Shown here: one piece after another, positions 62,390-64,000 of the stretch
How the letters are laid out: each line of letters begins with the position of its first letter
Position numbering within the stretch: position 1 is the first letter of the stretch
NCBI GenBank assembly: GCA_002869845.2
Contig: NEWS02000007.1
Coordinates: 195,320-259,319 of the forward strand
Direction of reading: 5' to 3'
Length of the DNA: 64,000 bases
Source of the DNA: Nitrospira sp. CG24B
Lineage (GTDB): Bacteria > Nitrospirota > Nitrospiria > Nitrospirales > Nitrospiraceae
Notes under the pieces: generated by a model
Databases searched by the model: none
What the model was told of the DNA's origin: nothing
The model's input: the letters and a program-made list of their open reading frames with translations, nothing else
Made by a program: the position numbers and the translations under genes

Positions 62390-63466
62390 TCAGTCGTGAA
62401 CCGGGTAGGAGCCTAAAATCTTCATAAAGAGGCAGCGAGACTTCACCTCTTCAATCGCTCTATTCACGCGTTCCTCATTCCTATGCCCCTCAACATCCAC
62501 AAAGAAAATATATTCCCATGCTTTGCGCTGGGAGGGACGGGATTCGATCTTGGTCATATTGAGCCCGTGGGAAGCGAACGGACGGAGCAGATCATAGAGC
62601 GCGCCAACTTTATCCTTCACCGACAACATCAAGGATGTCTTATCTTTCCCTGTCCGCTCCGACGGTTTCTGCGACAAGATTAGAAAACGTGTGAAATTGT
62701 TCAGGTTATCTTCGATGCGGGCCTTAATCACCTTCAGCCCATAGAGCTGGCCGGCCAATTCCGATGCAATAGCTGCCGAGGCGGGCTCATCGATACACAG
62801 CTCGGCAGCCCGCGCCGTGCTTGCCACTTCAACCGCTGGCACATGCGGAAGATTGGTTTCGAGCCAGTTTCGGCATTGAGCAAGGGCATGTGGATGAGAA
62901 TTGATTTTTTTCACATCCTCGATAAGACCAGATTTCGAGAGGAGATGGTGTGAGACCTCCTGAAGAATCTCTCCATAGATCAGCAGGTTGGAATCGATAA
63001 ACATGTCGAGGGTGTGATTCACGACACCCTCCGTGGTATTTTCAATCGGCACCACCCCGAAATTGGCCCGGCCTCGCTCAACCTCGCTGAAGACCTCTTT
63101 AATACTGTAGACAGGCACATACTGGACGGACGACCCGAATTTCTGCATGCAGGCCATGTGCGTAAAGGTGGCTCGCGGCCCCAAATACGCAACCTTCTGG
63201 GGAGACTCAAGCGACAAGGACGCCGACATGATTTCTCGATAGACTGATCGGATGGCCTCGCTGGGAAAAGGGCCGCTGTTGAGTTTCGTGAGTCGTTCGA
63301 TGATTTCAGCCTCCCGCCCAGCAGTATGGAGGTTGGCATCAGCATTTTTTTCTTTTTTGATTCTTCCGATTTCGATGACGCTTTTCGAGCGCTCATTGAG
63401 CAGTCGAATGATTTCGTCATCGATCCTATCGATTTCCTTACGATATTCAGACATATCTTTGGGCAT
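62390..63466 (-). CDS. pheA: chorismate mutase / prephenate dehydratase
   Basis: A two-enzyme protein of about 358 aa. AroQ-type mutase (~1-85: SEYRKEIDRIDDEIIRLLNERSKSVIEIGRIKKEKN), dehydratase (~90-270: VAYLGPRATFTHMACMQKFG, PIENTTEGVVNHTLDMFIDSNL, NFTRFLIL) and ACT regulatory domain (~285-358, ESRPSQRKAWEYIFFVDVEGH), which would bind phenylalanine. The start is uncertain: ATG at 63466 with GAGGCGAG is preferred over GTG 63487. First gene of the long leftward run. Confidence 0.93.
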   Translation of the reverse strand: MPKDMSEYRKEIDRIDDEIIRLLNERSKSVIEIGRIKKEKNADANLHTAGREAEIIERLTKLNSGPFPSEAIRSVYREIMSASLSLESPQKVAYLGPRATFTHMACMQKFGSSVQYVPVYSIKEVFSEVERGRANFGVVPIENTTEGVVNHTLDMFIDSNLLIYGEILQEVSHHLLSKSGLIEDVKKINSHPHALAQCRNWLETNLPHVPAVEVASTARAAELCIDEPASAAIASELAGQLYGLKVIKARIEDNLNNFTRFLILSQKPSERTGKDKTSLMLSVKDKVGALYDLLRPFASHGLNMTKIESRPSQRKAWEYIFFVDVEGHRNEERVNRAIEEVKSRCLFMKILGSYPVHD

Positions 63467-63549
63467 GCTGAGTCTCGCCTCGGACACCTACTTGCAGGAG
63501 GGATTTCCCATCCCCGTCGGGGATAGTCGATCATGGAAACAAGTGAGGA

Positions 63550-63579
63550 ATTCTACAGGAACGATTGAATCTATTGCAA
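63550..63579 (-). promoter_or_regulatory. probable promoter of the pheA operon
   Basis: On the minus strand TTGCAA (63579-63574), 18 bp, TAGAAT (63555-63550). A small hairpin ATCCCC-gtc-GGGGAT (63510-63524) lies in the leader before pheA. Confidence 0.5.
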
Positions 63580-63627
63580 GGATAGCGCTTGGATATCAGG
63601 AACTTGAAACGCTGGAACGCCCGAGGT

Positions 63628-64000
63628 TTACATCAGTAATTGAGAAGGGCGCTTAAAGTGATCGTAGGCCAAACGAGTTACTTGCCGGCCACGACCGGTA
63701 CGATCCAGGAAGCCAGCCTGGATCAGGTAGGGCTCATACACATCCTCGATCGTGCCCTTGTCTTCCTGAACAGCGGCAGCCAAGGACTCCACTCCGACCG
63801 GTCCCCCATTGAACTTTTCGATGATCGTGAGAAGGATTTTGCGATCCATATCGTCGAAACCCGCCTCATCGACCCCGACCCAAGCTAGCCCCTCCTTGGC
63901 CACCTGTTCGGTAATATGCCCGTCCGCCTTAATTTGGGCATAGTCTCTGATGCGCTTAATCAGCCGATTGACAATCCGTGGTGTTCCACGGGCACGACGC
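63628..64000 (-). CDS. ruvB: RuvB, Holliday junction branch-migration ATPase (C-terminal part)
   Basis: The last ~123 residues of RuvB; the gene starts beyond the right edge. [23 protein letters not shown] is the arginine-finger/sensor region after the AAA+ core, and LDDMDRK-like [48 protein letters not shown] form the winged-helix DNA-binding domain. With RuvA it drives branch migration in recombination. 161 bp before pheA. Confidence 0.95.
   Translation of the reverse strand, partial: RRARGTPRIVNRLIKRIRDYAQIKADGHITEQVAKEGLAWVGVDEAGFDDMDRKILLTIIEKFNGGPVGVESLAAAVQEDKGTIEDVYEPYLIQAGFLDRTGRGRQVTRLAYDHFKRPSQLLM

Overview
The window looks like part of the chromosome of a Nitrospirota bacterium, most likely a Nitrospira-type nitrite oxidiser. 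This is an inference from gene content and arrangement: protochlorophyllide-reductase-like (PCP_red) modules in an organism with no photosynthesis genes in view, a FIST/PAS sensor pair, a PstC with a propeller-like insert, Gram-negative envelope genes (LolA, Pal, a phosphate-type porin) and moderately high GC. No rRNA or nitrite oxidoreductase gene is present to confirm it.

Layout. 1-6.9 kb: a PAS/GAF sensor gene broken by a 55-bp tandem duplication, its FIST partner, a HerA-like ATPase, and two further broken genes (a DUF486 membrane protein with a frameshift and a possible HEPN protein with an internal stop). 7.0-12.3 kb: nested inverted repeats, a short-form uvrA, a vapBC-type toxin-antitoxin pair under a long palindromic operator, a stand-alone GHKL ATPase, and a relic of the 5' end of a uvrA-like gene. 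12.3-15.5 kb: pyruvate dehydrogenase E2, E1-beta and E1-alpha. 15.8-22.5 kb: a methyltransferase of the MenG/UbiE type, a radical SAM protein, a Usp-PCP_red-zinc ribbon fusion, a radical SAM/SPASM-PCP_red protein and a CopD-like membrane protein. This is the most unusual gene group in the window. 22.8-27.5 kb: receiver protein, 2OG-Fe(II) oxygenase, lolA, ftsK.

27.5-35.6 kb is a phosphate-scavenging region, read right to left: a phosphate-selective-type porin and the pstS-pstC-pstA-pstB-phoU operon. Porin and pstS each carry PHO-box-like heptamers at an 11-bp period, ending 9 nt before a -10 hexamer. 35.7-40.0 kb holds small envelope and signalling genes (msrA, PilZ, pal, zinc ribbon, tiny proteins). 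40.4-52.5 kb holds tRNA-Arg(UCG), an SDR, tRNA m1A methyltransferase, an NfeD/slipin pair with an internal 54-bp duplication, an RpoD/RpoS-like sigma factor, lipB, glutamate dehydrogenase, a D,D-carboxypeptidase and an FG-GAP lipoprotein.

52.6-63.5 kb is a long right-to-left run: pheA, hisC-type aminotransferase, aroF, tyrA, aroA, cmk, plsC, rpsA, sppA, an HU/IHF gene, and a protein built of four or five PCP_red-like repeats. It joins phenylalanine/tyrosine synthesis to the aroA-cmk-rpsA-ihf cluster known in other bacteria. The 3' part of ruvB enters at the right edge.

All functions are read from sequence motifs and remembered families; no search was run.
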